The position numbers and the translations under genes were made by a program. A stretch of 64,000 bases of DNA from Kitasatospora sp. NBC_01266 (GTDB lineage: Bacteria; Actinomycetota; Actinomycetes; Streptomycetales; Streptomycetaceae), in NCBI RefSeq assembly GCF_036242395.1, contig NZ_CP108458.1, positions 4,588,001-4,652,000 on the forward strand. The letters run 5' to 3'. Under the pieces are notes generated by a model. It saw only the letters and a list, made by a program, of their open reading frames with translations. It was not told the origin of the DNA and searched no databases. This document shows positions 34,409-43,174 of this stretch, one piece after another (position 1 is the first letter of the stretch; each line of letters opens with the position of its first letter).

Positions 34409-34754
34409 CGGGGTGAGCTCCTTGCGGGATCGGGCCGGGCCGCTGCCACCGTACGCGCCGCGCGGTGCCGTCCACCGCCCCGGGGCGGTGCGGTGCTCGC
34501 CCGGGAGGTCCACGGGAATGTTCCCAAAGAGGCATCCCGTATTACCCCCACCTCGGGAATCGGTTGAACACGCGGTCGCGTTGATGACGAACAGATGGTG
34601 CTGACGGACAGCCGAAGCCGGTGGACGGATGGTGCGTCAGTCGCCCTGCGGCCCATCCGGGACAGCGGAGTGCGGCAGGTCAGGGTCGGCGCTGCCGGGA
34701 ATTTCGGGGAATTGCCGGGCGATATTCCGGATGATCGGGAAAGGGGTCGGAATC
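34409..34754. other. Intergenic region between divergent genes
   Basis: No gene seen. It must hold both promoters; the stretch 34515-34620 is less GC-rich than the rest and includes an imperfect repeat TTCCC...GGGAA near 34518-34559. Confidence 0.4.
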
Positions 34755-36014
34755 GTGACCAGCGGTATCGATGAAACGGCGGCGCAATCGCTTCGGACCG
34801 GGGCCGCCCACGGGAATTCAGCGGGCACCGGGGCCTCGGCGGACCTCGGCCGCCTCCCGCTGGCCGCCCTGTGCCCCGGGGACTCGCCACGCTTCACGCC
34901 GCTGGACGAGGCGCACGCCGCCCACCTCGCGGCGCTCGACGCCGAACTGCCGCCGATCCTGGTGCACCGCCCCACCCTGCGGGTGGTCGACGGGGCGCAC
35001 CGGCTGCGCGCCGCCGCGCTGCGCGGCGAGCCGACCATCGCCGTCGAGTACGTCGACGGGACGCCGGAGGCGGCCTTCGTCCGCGCGGTGGCGGCCAATC
35101 TGACCGGTGGCCTGCCGCTCTCGGTCGCCGAGCGCAAGACGGCGACCGAACGGATCGTCAGAAGCCGGCCGGAGCAGTCGGACCGTTCGATCGCGCAGCA
35201 CGTCGGGCTCTCCGCCAAGACGGTCGGCGAGATCCGGCGCCGCTGCTGCACCGGCGCCGCGGTGCAGTCCAGCATCCGGGTCGGCCGGGACGGGCGGTTG
35301 CGCCCGGTCAACCCGGACGAGGGCCGGCGCCGGGTGCTCAAGGTGATCAGCGAGCGCCCGGGTGCCTCGCTGCGGGAGATCGCCCAGGCGGCCGGGGTCT
35401 CGCTGGGGACGGCGCACGGGGTGCGCAGCCGGGTCGACCGGGGTGTGCCGGTGGTACCCGCGGCTGCCCCGGCGCTGCCCGGCCCCTCGGCGCCGTCCGA
35501 GGCCGCCGCGCCCGCCTGCCGGCCCGCCCCCGCGCGAACCGCCCCCGCCCGCACCCCTTCTCCCTCTTCTCCCTCGCACACTCCCTCGCGCACCCCGGCT
35601 CCCGCCCGCGCTGCCGTCCGCCCGCAGCCGCGCCCCGTCACACCGCCGGTGCCGCCGGTGCCTCGGGTGTCCCCGGACCGGCCGGAGCCGGTCCGCCACC
35701 TCGCGCAGCGCCGGTTGCCGGGCGGGTACTCGGGCGGCAAGCTCCCGGCCCCCACCACCACCGCCGCCGCCCGCTCGTCCTTCGCCCGCCTCGCGGTGCT
35801 GCGCCGTGACCCGTCGCTGCGCTTCACCGACCGCGGCCGGGCCCTGCTGGTCTGGCTGCACCGTCGGCTGATCGCGGTCAGCGCGGCCGAACGCGAACTT
35901 CAGGACATCCCGCCGCACCTGCTGCCGGTGGTGGCCGATCTGGCCCTGGAATGCGCCGAGGGCTGGCGCGAGTTGGCCGATCAGCTGCGTGGCCGGGCCC
36001 GGCAGACCGGCTGA
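34755..36014 (+). CDS. ParB/Srx-fold transcriptional regulator (StrR/NovG-like)
   Basis: A 419-residue protein. The N-terminal ParB-like domain shows PILVHRPTLRVVDGAHRLRA, EYVDGTPEAAFVRAVAAN and a first HTH SIAQHVGLSAKTVGEIRRR; a second HTH is SLREIAQAAGVSLGTAHGVR. A long Pro/Ser/Thr-rich linker (about 245-330) leads to a helical C-terminus. This layout is that of pathway activators such as StrR and NovG in antibiotic clusters, but no biosynthetic genes adjoin it. GTG 34755 has an AAGGGG about 8 nt upstream. Target genes are unknown. Confidence 0.78.
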   Translation: MTSGIDETAAQSLRTGAAHGNSAGTGASADLGRLPLAALCPGDSPRFTPLDEAHAAHLAALDAELPPILVHRPTLRVVDGAHRLRAAALRGEPTIAVEYVDGTPEAAFVRAVAANLTGGLPLSVAERKTATERIVRSRPEQSDRSIAQHVGLSAKTVGEIRRRCCTGAAVQSSIRVGRDGRLRPVNPDEGRRRVLKVISERPGASLREIAQAAGVSLGTAHGVRSRVDRGVPVVPAAAPALPGPSAPSEAAAPACRPAPARTAPARTPSPSSPSHTPSRTPAPARAAVRPQPRPVTPPVPPVPRVSPDRPEPVRHLAQRRLPGGYSGGKLPAPTTTAAARSSFARLAVLRRDPSLRFTDRGRALLVWLHRRLIAVSAAERELQDIPPHLLPVVADLALECAEGWRELADQLRGRARQTG

Positions 36015-36112
36015 ACCGCGCGCGTCCGAAGCCGAACCGCAGCCGAACCGCAGCCGAACCGCGCGCGTTCCGCGCGGAACCGCGTTCGAAGCCGAACCGC
36101 GCGCGTCCGAAG
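36012..36112. repeat. Short degenerate tandem repeats after the ParB-like gene
   Basis: Units of GCCGAACCGCA and AACCGCGCGCGTCCGAAG recur; the 18-mer AACCGCGCGCGTCCGAAG occurs at about 36014 and again at about 36095. No gene is present in 36015-36226. Confidence 0.75.
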
Positions 36113-36226
36113 GGCGGGCGGCCGGGAATGGGCCCGACCCGGACCGCGTGGACCACCAACTGAACGCTGTACGACGCGCCGTCGGAATTCGACCCGCAGT
36201 CGAGTGTTCTGGTCCAGACTGCAACC

Positions 36227-36976
36227 ATGCTGGGGCTACCCGACCATATCCGTGCTTATCTCTTCGACCTCGACGGCGTGCTGACGCAGACCGCCAAAGT
36301 GCACGCCGCCGCCTGGAAGTCGATGTTCGACGACTTCCTGCGCGAGGAAGCCCGCCGCACCGGCGACGAGTTCGTGCCGTTCGACCCGGTCGAGGACTAC
36401 GACCGCTACGTGGACGGCCGGCCGCGGCTGGACGGCACCAGGACCTTCCTGGAGTCCCGCTCGATCGAGTTGCCGGAAGGTGGCGAAGCCGACCCGCCGG
36501 GCACCCGCAGCGTGTACGGTCTCAGCACCACCAAGAACGACCTGGTGCTGCGCCTGATCCGTGAGCAGGGCGTTCAGCCGTACCCGGGTTCGGTGGAGTA
36601 CCTGCACCGGCTGCGGGTGCTCGGCCTGCCGCGGGCGGTGGTCTCGTCCTCCGCCAACTGCCGTGACGTGCTCAAGGCAGCGGGTATCGACGGCCTCTTC
36701 GACGTCGTGATCGACGGCCAGGTGGCCAAGCGCGAGGGCCTGCCCGGCAAGCCGGCCCCCGACACCTACCTGGCCGCCGCCAAGACCCTGGGTGTGGAGC
36801 CCAAGGACGCGGCGGTCTTCGAGGACGCGCTCGCCGGAGTGGCCTCCGGTCGGGCGGGGGGCTTCGGGACGGTGGTCGGGGTCAACCGGACCGGCCAGCG
36901 CGCGGCCCTGCTGGAGAACGGCGCGGACCTGGTGGTCGACGACCTGTCCGAACTGATCGAGGGGGCGGCGCAGTGA
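36227..36976 (+). CDS. HAD family beta-phosphoglucomutase-like phosphatase
   Basis: A 249-residue HAD-IA enzyme. YLFDLDGVLTQTAKVHAAAW holds the DxD nucleophile motif with beta-phosphoglucomutase-type cap; VVSSSANCRDVLKAAG is motif II and KPAPDTYLAAAKTLGV with VFEDALAGVASG are motifs III and IV. It overlaps the GH65 gene by 4 nt (GTGA), so the two are translationally coupled: the phosphorylase releases beta-glucose 1-phosphate and this mutase converts it to glucose 6-phosphate. A CAGACT box lies 6 nt before the ATG. Confidence 0.9.
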   Translation: MLGLPDHIRAYLFDLDGVLTQTAKVHAAAWKSMFDDFLREEARRTGDEFVPFDPVEDYDRYVDGRPRLDGTRTFLESRSIELPEGGEADPPGTRSVYGLSTTKNDLVLRLIREQGVQPYPGSVEYLHRLRVLGLPRAVVSSSANCRDVLKAAGIDGLFDVVIDGQVAKREGLPGKPAPDTYLAAAKTLGVEPKDAAVFEDALAGVASGRAGGFGTVVGVNRTGQRAALLENGADLVVDDLSELIEGAAQ

Positions 36977-39378
36977 CCGCACAGGAGGGCTTCGCGGTCG
37001 ATCCGTGGAGCGTCACCGAACACCGGCTGGACCTGGCCGGCCTGGCCCGCAGTGAATCCGTCTTCGCGCTCTCCAACGGCCACATCGGCCTGCGCGCGAA
37101 CCTGGACGAGGGCGAGCCGCACGGCCTGCCCGGCACCTATCTCAACGGCGTCTTCGAACTGCGCCCGCTGCCCTACCCGGAGGGCGGCTACGGCTACCCG
37201 GAGTCGGGGCAGAGCGTCATCAACGTCACCAACGGCAAGCTGATCCGGCTGCTGGTCGACGACGAGCCGTTCGACCTGCGGTACGGCGAACTGCGCGGCC
37301 ACCGCCGCTCGCTGGACTTCCGCGAGGGCGTGCTGCGCCGCGAGGCCGAGTGGACCTCGCCGGCCGGCCGGACGATCAAGATCCACACCGCCCGCCTGGT
37401 CTCGCTCACCCAGCGGGCGATCGCCGCGGTGCAGTACGAGGTCGAGGCGGTCGACGGTCCGGTCCGGATCGTGGTCCAGTCCGAGCTGGTCGCCAACGAG
37501 CAGCTGCCGGAGGGCGGCGAGGGCGACCCGCGGGCGGCGGCCGTGCTGGAGGCGCCGCTGGTCGCCGAGGCGCACCACGCGCACGAGACCAAGGCCACCC
37601 TGGTGCACCGCACCCGGTACAGCGGCCTGCGGATCGCGGCCGGCATGGACCACCTGATCGAGGGGCCGGACGGCGTCAGCGTCACCTCGGAGGCCCGGCA
37701 CGACCAGGCCAGGATCAGCGCCACCACCGTGCTGCAGCCCGGTGAGCGGCTGCGGGTCACCAAGTTCATCGGCTACGGCTGGTCGGCCACCCGCTCGCTG
37801 CCGGCCGTGCGCGACCAGGTCGAGGCCGCGATCACCGCCGCCCGGTACTCCAGCTGGGACGGCCTGGTGGCCGAGCAGAAGGCGTACCTGAACGACTTCT
37901 GGGACTCCAGCGACATCGAGATCGACGGTGACGTCGAACTCCAGCAGGCGGTCCGGTTCGCGCTCTTCCACGTGCTGCAGGCCTCCGCGCGCAGCGAGGA
38001 ACGGGCCATCCCGGCCAAGGGGTTGACCGGTCCCGGCTACGACGGACACAGCTTCTGGGACACCGAGACCTTCGTGCTGCCGGTGCTCACCTACTGCGCG
38101 CCCGGCGCGGTCGCCCAGGCGCTGCGCTGGCGGTACAGCACGCTGCCGCTGGCCCGCGAGCGGGCCGCCCAACTGGGCCTGGCCGGCGCGGTGTTCCCGT
38201 GGCGGACGATCCGCGGTGAGGAGTGCTCGGGCTACTGGCCGGCCGGCACCGCGGCCTTCCACATCGGCGCGGACATCGCGGTCGCCGTGGTCCGCTACGT
38301 CCGGGCCACCGGGGACATCGAGTTCGAGCGCAACTACGGCCTGGAGCTGCTGGTCGAGACCGCCCGGATGTGGCGCTCGCTCGGCCACCACGACGCGCAG
38401 GGCCGGTTCCGGCTCGAGGGCGTCACCGGGCCCGACGAGTACAGCGCGGTCGCCGACAACAACGTCTTCACCAACCTGATGGCGCAGAGCAACCTGAAGG
38501 CCGCGGCCGAGGCCGTGGGCCGCCACCAGTTGGAGGCCGCCGCCCTCGGGGTGAACACCGAGGAGACCGCCGCCTGGCGCGACGCGGCCAAGGCGATGTA
38601 CATCCCGTACGACGAGAAGCTCGGCGTCCACCCGCAGGCGGACGGCTTCACCGACCACCAGATCTGGGACTTCGAGAACACCCCGCAGGAGAAGTACCCG
38701 CTGCTGCTGCACTACCCGTACTTCGACCTGTACCGCAAGCAGGTGGTCAAGCAGTCCGACCTGGTGCTCGCGATGCAGATCAGGGGCGACGCCTTCACGC
38801 CCGAGCAGAAGGCCCGCAACTTCGCCTACTACGAGCGCCTGACGGTGCGCGACTCCTCGCTCTCGGCCTGCACCCAGGCCGTGATGGCGGCCGAGGTGGG
38901 CCAGCTCGACCTGGCCTACGACTACACCGCCGAGGCCGCCCTGATGGACCTGCACGACCTGGGCGGCAACACCCGCGACGGCCTGCACATGGCCTCGCTG
39001 GCCGGCGCCTGCATCGCGCTGGTGGCCGGTTTCGGCGGCATGCGCGACCACGGCGAGTCGCTCGCCTTCCGGCCCCGGCTGCCCGCCGGGCTGACCCGGC
39101 TGGGCTTCTCGATGCGGGTGCGCCAGCACCTGCTGAAGGTGGAGATCAGCCACGAGGAGACCAGTTACACGCTGCGCGAGGGCGACAAGCTGCGGGTGGC
39201 GCACGACGGTGAGGAACTCTGGGTGGAGGTCGGCGCGCCGGTGCGGCGCCCGACCCTCAACCCGCCGGCCGGTGAGCGGCCGACCCAGCCGCCCGGGCGT
39301 GAGCCGGCCCGCCGCGCGCCGCAGGCCGGTCCGCTGAACACCTCGGCGCTGGGCGGGGAGCATCTGGCCGCCGAGTAG
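36973..39378 (+). CDS. Glycoside hydrolase family 65 disaccharide phosphorylase
   Basis: An 801-residue inverting phosphorylase of the maltose/kojibiose/trehalose phosphorylase family. The N-terminal beta-sandwich contains FALSNGHIGLRAN; the (alpha/alpha)6 barrel shows GHSFWDTETFVLPVL, GAVFPWRTIRGEECS and the general acid in EGVTGPDEYSA; KQSDLVL, a phosphate-site segment, and GLHMASLAGACIALV follow. The last 50 residues are a Pro-rich tail unlike other members. It would split an alpha-linked glucose disaccharide with phosphate; which one cannot be told. Confidence 0.9.
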   Translation: MTAQEGFAVDPWSVTEHRLDLAGLARSESVFALSNGHIGLRANLDEGEPHGLPGTYLNGVFELRPLPYPEGGYGYPESGQSVINVTNGKLIRLLVDDEPFDLRYGELRGHRRSLDFREGVLRREAEWTSPAGRTIKIHTARLVSLTQRAIAAVQYEVEAVDGPVRIVVQSELVANEQLPEGGEGDPRAAAVLEAPLVAEAHHAHETKATLVHRTRYSGLRIAAGMDHLIEGPDGVSVTSEARHDQARISATTVLQPGERLRVTKFIGYGWSATRSLPAVRDQVEAAITAARYSSWDGLVAEQKAYLNDFWDSSDIEIDGDVELQQAVRFALFHVLQASARSEERAIPAKGLTGPGYDGHSFWDTETFVLPVLTYCAPGAVAQALRWRYSTLPLARERAAQLGLAGAVFPWRTIRGEECSGYWPAGTAAFHIGADIAVAVVRYVRATGDIEFERNYGLELLVETARMWRSLGHHDAQGRFRLEGVTGPDEYSAVADNNVFTNLMAQSNLKAAAEAVGRHQLEAAALGVNTEETAAWRDAAKAMYIPYDEKLGVHPQADGFTDHQIWDFENTPQEKYPLLLHYPYFDLYRKQVVKQSDLVLAMQIRGDAFTPEQKARNFAYYERLTVRDSSLSACTQAVMAAEVGQLDLAYDYTAEAALMDLHDLGGNTRDGLHMASLAGACIALVAGFGGMRDHGESLAFRPRLPAGLTRLGFSMRVRQHLLKVEISHEETSYTLREGDKLRVAHDGEELWVEVGAPVRRPTLNPPAGERPTQPPGREPARRAPQAGPLNTSALGGEHLAAE

Positions 39379-39522
39379 ACCGAGCGGCCCACGCGGCCGA
39401 CAGCAGTGCGGCGCCGCCGGGTTGACCCAGGGTCAGCCCGGCGGCGCACGTCGTTCGAGGGGCCGGAACGGGACGGCGGCAGTGCCGGGCGAGGCGGCCA
39501 GGTCGGCCGGGCACCGGATTTT

Positions 39523-39571
39523 TTGCCTCTGAGGCACATTTGTTGCCCTGGGGGCACAACGGGTGTGGACT
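39523..39571 (+). promoter_or_regulatory. Two tandem palindromic operators overlapping a promoter
   Basis: TTGCCTCTGAGGCACA (39523-39538) and TTGCCCTGGGGGCACA (39543-39558) share TTGCC-N6-GGCACA and are spaced exactly 20 bp, two helical turns. TTGCCC at 39543-39548 also makes a -35 box 17 bp before TGGACT (39566-39571), which lies 6 nt from the ATG. This suits autorepression by the HTH protein that follows. Confidence 0.65.
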
Positions 39572-39577
39572 GGTCCC

Positions 39578-40180
39578 ATGACCAGCGAATCCGACGAGGG
39601 CGAACTGCCCGGACTCGGTGCCCGCCTGCGCGAGCACCGGCTGGCCGCTCGCCTCACCCTGGAGGTCGCGGCCTCCAGAGCCGGGCTCTCGCCAGCCTAC
39701 CTCTCCCGGCTGGAGACCGGCCGTCGCCAGCCCTCGCTGCCGGTGCTGCTCGCGCTCGCCCGGCTCTACGGCGCCACGGTGGCCGGTCTGCTCGGCGAAC
39801 AGCCCGGCGTGCCCGACCCCGTGGTCCGCGGCGGCGAGATCACCCCGAGCACCACCGGCGGCTGGGGCTACCGGCGGGCCGGGGTGGCGGGCCTGGCCAT
39901 GCAGGCGCTGCGGGTGTGGATCCCGCCCGGCCTGCAGGACGCCGTGGTGCGGGTGCACGCCGGCGAGGAGTGGCTGCACGTCACCCGGGGCCGGCTGCGG
40001 CTGGCCCTGGGGGAGACCGGCTACCTGCTGGAACCGGGCGACAGCGCCCAGTTCGACTCGCTCACCCCGCACCGCTTCGCCGCCGAGGGCACCGAGGGCG
40101 TGGAACTGCTCTTCGTCCACACCCTGTTGCAGAGCCCGGCCAGCGACCTCTGCCTGCCGGTGCCGAACCGCGCACCCTGA
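39578..40180 (+). CDS. XRE-cupin transcriptional regulator
   Basis: A 200-residue protein with an N-terminal XRE HTH (ARLREHRLAARLTLEVAASR, AGLSPAYLSRLETGRRQPSL) and a C-terminal cupin (about 95-195: LRVWIPPGLQDAVVRVHAG, YLLEPGDSAQFDSLTPHRF). Such regulators sense small metabolites in the cupin. The start follows a leaderless promoter with two operators. The small membrane protein gene follows after 26 bp, probably as an operon. Confidence 0.9.
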   Translation: MTSESDEGELPGLGARLREHRLAARLTLEVAASRAGLSPAYLSRLETGRRQPSLPVLLALARLYGATVAGLLGEQPGVPDPVVRGGEITPSTTGGWGYRRAGVAGLAMQALRVWIPPGLQDAVVRVHAGEEWLHVTRGRLRLALGETGYLLEPGDSAQFDSLTPHRFAAEGTEGVELLFVHTLLQSPASDLCLPVPNRAP

Positions 40181-40206
40181 CCATCCTCCGGAACAGGAGC
40201 TCGACC

Positions 40207-40368
40207 ATGGCTGTCCAGCACCCCCGTCCGCACTACGCCCCCACCACCGACGGCGGCAAGCGCACCGACCACCGGGTGGCGATCCGGGTCGGCATCTACC
40301 TGGCCGCGGCGCACGGCTTCGCCGCCTTCCTCTACCTGCTCTTCTGGCTCGGCGCCCACCGCGGCTGA
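40207..40368 (+). CDS. Small single-pass membrane protein (DUF6126-like)
   Basis: A 53-residue protein with a basic N-terminus and one hydrophobic helix (IYLAAAHGFAAFLYLLFWLG). Small proteins of this type follow XRE-cupin genes in other streptomycetes and are annotated DUF6126; that match is from memory. ATG 40207 follows GGAACAGGAG. Function unknown. Confidence 0.65.
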   Translation: MAVQHPRPHYAPTTDGGKRTDHRVAIRVGIYLAAAHGFAAFLYLLFWLGAHRG

Positions 40369-40402
40369 CGGGTACTCACGAGAGCCGCCGGTCGGACCGG
40401 CG

Positions 40403-41167
40403 CTACTCGTCCGCGTCGCCGGGGGCGACCAGGCCGGTCTCGTAGGCGAGGACCACGGCCTGGGCGCGGTCGCGCAGTGCGAGCTTGGCGAAGATCCGGG
40501 CCACATGGGTCTTCACGGTGGCTTCGCTCAGCGTGAGTTCGCGGGCGAGTTCGGCGTTGGAACGGCCCCGGCCGAGCAGGGTGAGCACCTCCAGCTCACG
40601 GGGGGTCAGGGGGGTGAGGTCGCGGTGCACCGCGGGGGCGGCCGTCGCGGGGGCCGGGCCCGCCGTGCTGCCGCCGGTGGCGAAGCGCTCCACCAGGCGG
40701 CGGGTGATCGAGGGGGCGAGCAGCGCGTCGCCGGTGCTCACCAGGCGGACGGCGGCGACCAGGTGGTCGGACGTGACGTCCTTGAGCAGGAAGCCGCTGG
40801 CCCCGAGCGACAGCGCGGCGTACACGTACTGGTCCAGGTCGAAGGTGGTCAGCATGATCACCCGGCACTGCGGGGCCTCGGCCAGCACCTGCCGGGCGGC
40901 GGTCAGTCCGTCCATGGTGGGCATCCGGATGTCCATCAGCACCACGTCGGGCCGCAGCCGCCGGGCCGCCGCCACCGCCTCGGCGCCGTCGGCGGCCTCG
41001 CCGACCACCTCGATGCCGCGGGCGGCCAGGATCAGCCGGAAACCGGTGCGGACCAGGGCCTGGTCATCGGCGATCAGCACCCGGGGCGCCGGCTCGTCCG
41101 CACCGAGGCCGGCACCTAGACCGGCACCCATCCCAGCACCCATCCCGGTACCCGTGTCGGTACTCAC
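40403..41167 (-). CDS. NarL/FixJ family response regulator
   Basis: A 254-residue regulator. Receiver domain: VLIADDQALVRTG (acidic pocket), VVLMDIRMPTMDG (phospho-Asp), ASGFLLKDV (Lys). C-terminal LuxR HTH: LTPRELEVLTLLGRGRSNAE, LSEATVKTHVARI. The first 25 residues contain an imperfect MGAG/LGAG repeat. ATG 41167 overlaps the stop of the kinase gene by 4 nt (ATGA), so both are made together. Confidence 0.95.
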   Translation of the reverse strand: MSTDTGTGMGAGMGAGLGAGLGADEPAPRVLIADDQALVRTGFRLILAARGIEVVGEAADGAEAVAAARRLRPDVVLMDIRMPTMDGLTAARQVLAEAPQCRVIMLTTFDLDQYVYAALSLGASGFLLKDVTSDHLVAAVRLVSTGDALLAPSITRRLVERFATGGSTAGPAPATAAPAVHRDLTPLTPRELEVLTLLGRGRSNAELARELTLSEATVKTHVARIFAKLALRDRAQAVVLAYETGLVAPGDADE

Positions 41168-42042
41168 GACGGATCCCCCGCCCGGTCCAGCGGCCGGTCC
41201 AGCGGGATCCGGGCCCGGACCCGGAAGCCGCCGCCCAGCCGCCGCCGGGCGTCCAGGTCGCCGCCGTACACGGCCACCCGCTCGCGCAGTCCGAGCAGCC
41301 CGCGCCCGGCGCCGTCCGCGTCGCGCGCCCGGCGCACCCCGCCACCGGCCCCCGAGAGCACGCTCGGCCCGCTGTTCAGCACCTCCACCCGCAACGCGTG
41401 GTCCGCGTACCGCACCGTCACCTCGGCCCGCTCCGCCTCGCCGTGCTTGAGCGCGTTGGTCAGCGCCTCCTGCACGATCCGGTACGCCGTCACATCGATC
41501 CCCTCGGGCAGCTTCCGGGGCTCCCCGGAGATCCGCACCTCGACCGGCAGTCCGGCGAAGGCGATCCGGTCCACCAGTGCCCCCAGCCGCCGCAGACCCG
41601 GTTGCGGCGCGAGCGCGGCCGATCCGCCCAGCTCCGCCTCCTCGCTGCCGTCCGCGGCCGGCGCCAGCAGTCCCAGCAGATGCCGCAGTTCGGTCAGCGC
41701 GTCGCGCCCGGCGCCCTCCACGGCGCGCAGCGCGGTCGCCGCCTCCTCGGGCAGCACGGTCAGCACCTCGCGGGCGGCGCCGGCCTGGACCACCATGACG
41801 CTCACGTTGTGGCTGACGATGTCGTGCAGCTCGCCGGCGATCCTGGCCCGCTCGGCGTCCACGGCGGTGCGCGCCGCGCTCTCGCGTTCGCGTTCGAGCA
41901 GCCAGCCGCGCTCTTCAAGTGCTGTCCGGTGCCGTCGCGTTGCCCGTAATAGCGCCACCCCGAGCACTGCGGCCGCGGCGCCGGCCAGCGCGGCGATGAC
42001 CGCCAGGCCGATGGTCGGCCAGCCATTCCCCGTAGTCCCCAC
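41164..42042 (-). CDS. HisKA_3 family sensor histidine kinase
   Basis: A 292-residue kinase with one N-terminal membrane helix (TIGLAVIAALAGAAAAVLGV), a phosphoacceptor region ARIAGELHDIVSHNVSVMVV with the conserved His, and an HATPase domain with EALTNALKHG and GRGLLGLRERVAVYGG. It has almost no extracytoplasmic part, so the signal may be sensed within the membrane or by partners. GTG 42042 is the first start of the frame. It forms a two-component pair with the adjacent regulator. Confidence 0.93.
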   Translation of the reverse strand: MGTTGNGWPTIGLAVIAALAGAAAAVLGVALLRATRRHRTALEERGWLLERERESAARTAVDAERARIAGELHDIVSHNVSVMVVQAGAAREVLTVLPEEAATALRAVEGAGRDALTELRHLLGLLAPAADGSEEAELGGSAALAPQPGLRRLGALVDRIAFAGLPVEVRISGEPRKLPEGIDVTAYRIVQEALTNALKHGEAERAEVTVRYADHALRVEVLNSGPSVLSGAGGGVRRARDADGAGRGLLGLRERVAVYGGDLDARRRLGGGFRVRARIPLDRPLDRAGDPS

Positions 42043-42148
42043 GAGGAGTACCTTCGCAGCTCGGGGGTCTGCCGCGCATCATCCGGCGGGGGCAGCGGCT
42101 ACATCCCGGGGATGACCCGGGCGGCTCGCTCGGCGTGCTGCCGGGCGG

Positions 42149-42385
42149 TCACTGCCCGTCGGACTCCCCGTAGCCGGGCTGCGGGCGGGCCGGCACGGTG
42201 GCCATCGAGCGCAGGCCGCGGATGATCGCCAGGTTGCGGCGCAAGGCGGCCCAGCCGGTGAGCTGTTCGGGCGCGGTGGTGACGCGGCGCCCCGGGCCGG
42301 ACGGCTTGCCGGCGGCCCGCTGGGCGGGGAGCGTGCCGGCGGCGGCCTGGCAGGCCGCGTGCTGCGCGGTGGTCGGCTGCGTCAT
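42149..42385 (-). CDS. Hypothetical protein, 78 residues
   Basis: A small basic protein (MTQPTTAQHAACQAAAGTLP at the start; AALRRNLAIIRGLRSMA near the end). No domain is recognised. ATG 42385 has GAAGGACGAGG upstream, which supports translation. It is upstream of, and on the same strand as, the histidine kinase gene. Confidence 0.5.
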   Translation of the reverse strand: MTQPTTAQHAACQAAAGTLPAQRAAGKPSGPGRRVTTAPEQLTGWAALRRNLAIIRGLRSMATVPARPQPGYGESDGQ

Positions 42386-42598
42386 GGGCCCTCGTCCTTC
42401 GCCGGTCGGTTCGCGGGTGAGCTCGGGTACGGCGTGGTGCGCCGTCCGCTGTAGCTACCCGGACGGGGGCCAGTCTGACCCTGGTTCGGCGACGAAACGG
42501 TCTCGATCGTCACCCGAATCCGTACCGGATGGGACTTTAGTCCCCTTTTCTGAGTCTTAGCTGATCGGATGCCTGTCCGATCAGTCCGCCGATCCGCA

Positions 42599-43174
42599 TC
42601 AGGCCCGGCCGGGCCACTCCCGCAGGCCGCTGGTCAGCAGTCCGATCAGCCGGTCCTGGGTCACCGTCAGGTCCTCGCTCATCTGGAAGGCCCCGGCGAT
42701 CACCAGGGAGGCGAAGCCGTGTGAGAGCGCCCGGACGGTGCGGGCCGCGTGCACCGCCTCGGTGTCCGCGATCCCGTAGCCCTGCAGCACCTTGAAGATG
42801 GTGCCGATCAGCGCGCTGGAGGCGCCGATCAACTGCTGGTCGCCGCTGGACGGGCTCTGCGGCAGGGCGGCGTAGCGGTTCGGGTACTCGGTCGCGTAGC
42901 CGTGGTAGGCGCGCAGCAGCGCGGCGATCGCGGCGTCCCCGCTGAGGCCGGCGATGGCGGCGTCCAAGGTGGCCCCGAGGTCGCCGGTGACCCGGATGCC
43001 GATCAGCCGGCGCAGTCCGCCCAGCCCTCCGGGCACGTGCTTGTAGAGCGAGGGGGCGGCCACCTTGGCGCGCAGCGCCACGGCCGCCAGGGTCAGCGCC
43101 TCGGGACCGTCGGCGTCGATCAGCGCGAGCGCGTGGTCGACCACGAGGTCGGGGGTCAGTCCGGCGCGGGGCAT
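42599..43174 (-). CDS. TetR family transcriptional regulator
   Basis: A 191-residue protein with an N-terminal HTH (LVVDHALALIDADGPEALTL, VALRAKVAAPSLYKHVPGG) and a ligand domain with YHGYATEYPNRYAALP and ARTVRALSHGFASLVIAGAF, the pattern of the TetR_C_33/WHG type. Its ATG overlaps the stop of the alpha/beta hydrolase gene by one nt (TGATG), so it is coupled to that gene and probably controls the palindrome at about 44055-44075. Confidence 0.9.
   Translation of the reverse strand: MPRAGLTPDLVVDHALALIDADGPEALTLAAVALRAKVAAPSLYKHVPGGLGGLRRLIGIRVTGDLGATLDAAIAGLSGDAAIAALLRAYHGYATEYPNRYAALPQSPSSGDQQLIGASSALIGTIFKVLQGYGIADTEAVHAARTVRALSHGFASLVIAGAFQMSEDLTVTQDRLIGLLTSGLREWPGRA

Noticed and set aside
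36766..39363. 865-codon minus-strand frame opposite the GH65 gene
   Set aside because: Antisense shadow; the plus-strand frame has a full set of GH65 motifs.
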